The notes beneath the pieces were generated by a model. That model searched no databases, was not told the origin of the DNA, and saw nothing but the letters and a program-made list of their open reading frames with translations. A DNA stretch of 64,000 nt from Nageia nagi. Its lineage: Eukaryota; Pinophyta. Position numbers and translations under genes: made by a program. This document shows positions 59,766-64,000 of the stretch, piece by piece. The stretch lies in NCBI GenBank assembly GCA_050084985.1, contig JBITNC010000001.1, forward strand, positions 186,620,001-186,684,000, in the 5' to 3' direction. Each line of letters begins with the position of its first letter. Within the stretch, counting starts at the first letter, position 1.

Positions 59766-62700
59766 GATTTCATATATTATTATGTTATGTTATTTGATAC
59801 TGATACTATATTTTTATGATCATGAGGGGTATGATCTAGACATGATGATTTATTTTTGATCTATCATAGATGTTCTATATATTTTTTATGATGATATATG
59901 ATGATAGTAGTATTTACACATGTCTTGATTTATATGATGCATGGTCTATATATTTATTAGATGCATATATTAGGTTTTAATGTATGTGGATGTGGATTAC
60001 TTTTTTTATATGTTTGGGATCATATTTTATTTATAATAGTATGGAATAAAATTTCATAATTTTCCATTCTTGGCTATTTTTACACATGGTATTAACATAA
60101 TATATTGGTATACAACATATGTATGTAGTGGTATGAATAACATAGACATATGATCGTGACACATAGGGGATTTACATGAGCATGCACGGATGTGTGGATT
60201 TAATTAAACAAGTGAAAAATATGAATGAATGGACACAAATGTATGATATTTTAAATATATGAAACTAATAAAATGTTTACATAAGGTTATATGAGTGGAA
60301 TGAGAATTTGAATATCAACTAAAATGTTATGGTAACTTATAAAAATTTGTAATAATAACATGTGTTGTGGTATGAAATAGGTGAATAATATGAATTAAAA
60401 AATGTAATAAATAAAAGACTTAATATTTAATTTTATTTACCAATCTTCTATTTTGATTTCACCTACTAGGGATGACATATAATAAGATTATAATACATAT
60501 AAGTTTATTATGAACTCATGTGTGTGCAATGATGTCAATTTCCTTATCTTGACATTCACATATTGAATGTTTCAAGAGCATAAAATATGTAAGATAATTC
60601 TTGGTATGTACATATAATGGTCCATCAAAGGGACTGGACATGTTGCAACTTTGTAAGGTATGCCTCACTAAGGTGTCCATAACCCCTATGAAGATTAACC
60701 CCTAGATCTTGTTACAACCTTTCTCTATTTCTAGTCAGGCATCCGTAGAGCTGATAGAGGATGTTGTAATAACCTAATAATTCTACATGTTTCCTCCTTT
60801 CTCTCATTTTTTTTTGCAAATCTAAATGTTTTTAGTATCTATATTTTTTTTCCCTATTTTCTTTTCCCCTATCCTAGCTTTTGAGTTCGGGATGAAGCAA
60901 AATAATGGAAGAATAAACACTCAAAATTATGATTAAGGAGCATATGGCTTTCCATTTATTTGATATTTTAAATATGAAAATATGTATGAGTTCACAATAT
61001 CTTGACAATGTATCATGGTTATGTTTGTTTATCATCCTAAGTTTTTGAAACTTGACATAATATTTTTTAACAAAATCAAATATGAGCACAATATTCAGTA
61101 ATCCCTTCTTTATCATATATATATATATATATATGAATAATGGATATATGGTTTTTATAGATACATAGAACTTGATAAGTTACCTCAACCATCATGGTTG
61201 ATATTTAATGACTATGACACTCAACGTTATCAAATGAACATGGTGAACAAAATGATGTGATTAGAACACATAGGGTAGCATACCCAATAGCCAAGATGGT
61301 TCAAAAATATTTTCCTAAGTGTATATATGTACATATAATAGTATGTTTAGTTTTTTATAGTTTTTTTTTTTTTACTTTTTTTTTGAAGATTTTTAAATGT
61401 TGTTTGTTATTTTTATTTTTTGAATATATTTGATTTTTAGTGATTTTAATTTAATTTTTTTTTCTTTTTTTATGATGTAAAGTGATGAACAACCTTTGAA
61501 TGATGAGTTGAGAGAGATTTCTTATAAACAATCCAACCTTTTTGATTCAAGATATAATAATAATGAGGTCTAAATTGAAAGTGATCAGTTCCTTGTCCAA
61601 GGATAGATGGTTGATGATAGATGGGGTAAGATACCCATATTGATGGTAAAGTGGTATGAGGTAATATTGGTTATTTTAATTTGAATTTCCTAATAAGTCA
61701 TTTTAGATGTGTTAATTAAGTCAAAGATTTTTTACACATCTTAGGGAGTTTTAGGAAAGATGGTATGTATGTAGGATATAATGATGCAAGTGGAGGTGGA
61801 ATAGGTGGTAGTGAAGATATTGGTATTGTGTTTTCAATGATATATATGATGTATACAATCTTTACTTATTTTGGAAAAGGTTCAACTTCTTTTTTAATTT
61901 TTCTTCTTTGATTGAGACATTGTATCATCTTTTCAAATCATTATTTCATACTTAGAGGATCATTCATGCAACATTTTTTACTAAATAATGAATTATAGTT
62001 GTATATGATTTCATCATTTGATATTCGTTTAGTGGTATAAATTATTGTTTGTTCTCTAATGATCTCAATTAAATAGATTAATTATCCCATGAATTTGATA
62101 GCATTATGATCAACAAAATTTAATAGAATTTCAGCAATATTGTAAGGCCAATACCAACAAAATATATGGATCAAATTCATTTTTGATTCTAGTTCAATCC
62201 ACATTTCTTTTTCTTCCAATTCAATGATTAATTTGAGATCATTAGTTTTTAATATCCATGTTATTGATCTTCATTTTTTTGTAATAAACCATAGTTATTA
62301 TCTTTTGGATTTCTTTTGGTAGGTTAAAAAAATGGGCCATGAGCATAGAAGGGTATTTTCATAATAGGCTTATATATTCATCTCCTTCATCCCTATTAGC
62401 AAAGACTTGATTTGTGTAATCAAATTTGAATTGTGTTTATTTTAAAGTATTGATTTTCTTAGAGCTTGGAAACCTTTAATTCATATGAGAAAATTATCGA
62501 TTAATATTTTACCTCACTCTCTCTAACTATCTTGGTTTGGGGATGAAGTTAGAGGAGAAGTCATATATCATCTTCTAGTAATGTAAATCTGTTGTAAACC
62601 ATTTTATCCATTCAAGCAGTGGGATCAAATTTCATGGAGTTTGATATGCCACATTTAAGATCCAATTATTAAAAATATAATTTAATATTATTCTAAGAGT

Positions 62701-63123
62701 TGTATTGGGCCAATATAGAAATAACAAGGTTATTTAATCAAATTGGGTGTGGTAATGCTAGTAGCCTAAGAAATACATACCTTTGTTTACATGGATGCCA
62801 ATATTTTCTTCTTTAATGTTCACTACCATCCATCATATTTATCTAGATGGATTTTCAAGGCTAGAGTCTTTTGCATGTCAATAGCTAGAGTCTTGAGTAG
62901 TGTATTGTGATAGTCTAGCATTGGTCCTATCTCCTAGATATCTTGGTCTCTCAAACCAAGATGTTTTTCATATACATCTCTTGTCATATTTTAAATAAAC
63001 ATTTTTTCTCCTCTTGGATGCCATTTTTTCAAAATATATTAATATGTATTAGTTCATTATGAAAATATTTTTCTATTCTATTCAAAACCTATTTACATTA
63101 ATGTACAATAGGATAAAATGTAT
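59766..63123. other. 3' region of element B between integrase and the PMD relic
   Basis: Nothing coding was recognised on either strand in 3.4 kb. An (AT)n run is at about 61117-61134 and T-rich runs at 61355-61385. Such long spacers downstream of integrase are usual in Tat/Ogre elements. Confidence 0.4.
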
Positions 63124-64000
63124 CTAACTATAGAAAGGGTAAAGATGCATGATGTTTTTAGGCTCACACTCTTCATTTCCTTTCATGTTAACTAGGTGAT
63201 AGGCTCCAAAGCCAAATTTCTTCTTGATGATACAGGGTCCTAACCAATTTGGGATGAATTTAACATGAAATTAATGTTCCATATGTGATGTTTACTAATT
63301 TTATTTAAGTACCAAATCCCCTATATTAAATTCACATACCTTAGATTTTTTTTCAAAATCCTTCTTAATGTAATTTTGCTTTTTTCACATATGTTCCAGT
63401 GCATGGATTTGTCTTTCATATAAAATTAGCTACTAATGTAGCCTAGCTCGTGGGCTGCTTCATCTATTATATAGTATTGTAATGTAAATAATATAGAAGG
63501 GATCTCAATTTCCAATGGTAGTACTTCTTATGAACCATAAATAAGGGAAACATAGGTTTCCCTAGTAGGACTTCTAATAATCGTATGATATGCCCCTAGA
63601 ACATGTGGAATTTGGAGATGCTAATCTCTATGAGAGTCATTTAGTATTTTTACTAGTATACTCCTAATGGTTTTGTTTGTTGCTTCTTCTTGACCATTCC
63701 TTTATATATAATAGGTGTAGAGAACTAATTCTAATATGGTACTCCTTACATAAAGCCAACACTTCCTTATTTTTGAAATTCTTCCCATTATTTGTGATAA
63801 TTTGAGTGGGAATACCAAAATGACATATAAGGTGATGTTTTATGAATTATATTATTTTAGTACCCTTAGTGGAGATCAAAGATATAGATTCAACCCATTT
63901 CATAAAATTTTCTATAGCTGTAATTATGAACTTATGACCTCTTAACAAGGTGGGAGATTTCTTCCCTATGAGATCTAGTGCCCATTATGAGAATGGCCAT
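63124..64000 (-). pseudogene. Tat-type integrase of element B (decayed, cut by the window edge)
   Basis: The minus strand reads WALDLIGKKSPTLL (first Asp) and FIITAIENFMKWVESI from about 63990 on. Then come ICHFGIPTQIITNNGKNFKN, where the second catalytic Asp is Asn (codon 63790-63792), EEATNK (Glu kept) and KILNDSHRD. Near 63270 FIPNWLGPCIIKKKFGFGAY precedes MKGNEECEPKNIMHLYPFYS and a TAG at 63126-63124. Every block has its counterpart in element A (2917-3920). A frameshift lies near 63700. Confidence 0.88.

Larger units (their letters stand above)
55770..64000 (-). mobile_element. Element B: second Tat-lineage Gypsy element, 3' part
   Basis: On the minus strand: integrase (from the window edge to 63124), a 6.5 kb 3' region, polypurine tract (56656-56640) and LTR (56639 to about 55770). 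Integrase, polypurine tract and the first 18 bases of the LTR are like those of element A, but the rest of the LTR differs, so it is a different family of the same lineage. The 3' region carries an antisense plant-mobile-domain relic, an arrangement reported for extra ORFs of Tat elements. RT and gag lie beyond the window. Confidence 0.85.

Noticed and set aside
60760-60800. TGTAATAACCT at about 60764 as a further LTR start
   Set aside because: No purine tract, TATA box or LTR body could be matched next to it; such words occur by chance in this AT-rich DNA.
1-64000. CRISPR arrays, bacterial operons, tRNA or rRNA genes
   Set aside because: No regular spacer-repeat arrays, ribosome-binding sites or cloverleaf sequences were found; the only tRNA-related sequences are retroelement primer-binding sites.

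Overview
The window looks like repeat-rich intergenic DNA from a large, heavily methylated plant nuclear genome. It is very AT-rich (roughly 30% G+C by eye), CpG-poor, and almost every base I can assign belongs to a decayed retrotransposon. No host gene is intact, and I see no tRNA, rRNA or CRISPR. The element types (Tat-lineage and chromodomain Ty3/Gypsy, Ty1/Copia, plant L1-type LINE) are plant ones. The very low G+C and the wholesale C-to-T/G-to-A decay would suit a gymnosperm; Welwitschia, known for very low G+C, is one candidate, but this is inference and the sequence does not prove it.

Layout. (1) 1-5665, + strand: 3' part of a Tat-lineage Gypsy element (A), with RT, RNase H, a second archaeal-type RNase H, integrase, polypurine tract and 3' LTR. 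(2) 5720-9965, - strand: an L1-type LINE with a DUF4283-like ORF1 and EN-RT ORF2. (3) 9966-22855, + strand: two chromovirus (Del/Tekay-like) internal regions in tandem, sharing one ~4.9 kb LTR. (4) 22856-26297 (- strand) and 26298-30876 (+ strand): two further long LTRs of the same broad family. (5) 30877-50202, - strand: a non-autonomous, LARD-like element (E3) with ~3.8 kb LTRs and a ~3.8 kb internal region. Its 3' LTR is interrupted by a complete Copia element (31989-40380, + strand) with 499 bp LTRs and a recognisable target duplication. (6) 50203-54365, - strand: another long LTR (Y), inserted in a + strand LTR fragment (54366 to about 55765). (7) About 55770-64000, - strand: the 3' end of a second Tat-lineage element (B), with an antisense plant-mobile-domain gene relic.

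Main point. The long LTRs of the chromovirus-like family carry, always antisense to the LTR and at about the same distance from TATA box or LTR end, relics of a pentatricopeptide-repeat (PPR, PLS-type) coding sequence. The clearest are at 51880-52960 (four modules) and 13245-13850. In E3 the equivalent place holds a 310-bp tandem repeat, four copies in one LTR and three in the other. Its period is close to a 102-codon PPR triplet and faint PPR-like words recur in each unit. I infer that an ancestor captured a PPR gene segment in its LTR and spread it. Such LTR transcripts would be antisense to host PPR genes.

Decay. In at least seven places across five elements a catalytic acidic codon (GAN) has become AAN (Asp to Asn, or Glu to Lys). 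This is what deamination of methylated cytosine on the opposite strand would produce, and it silences RT, RNase H and integrase alike. No element here appears able to move by itself.
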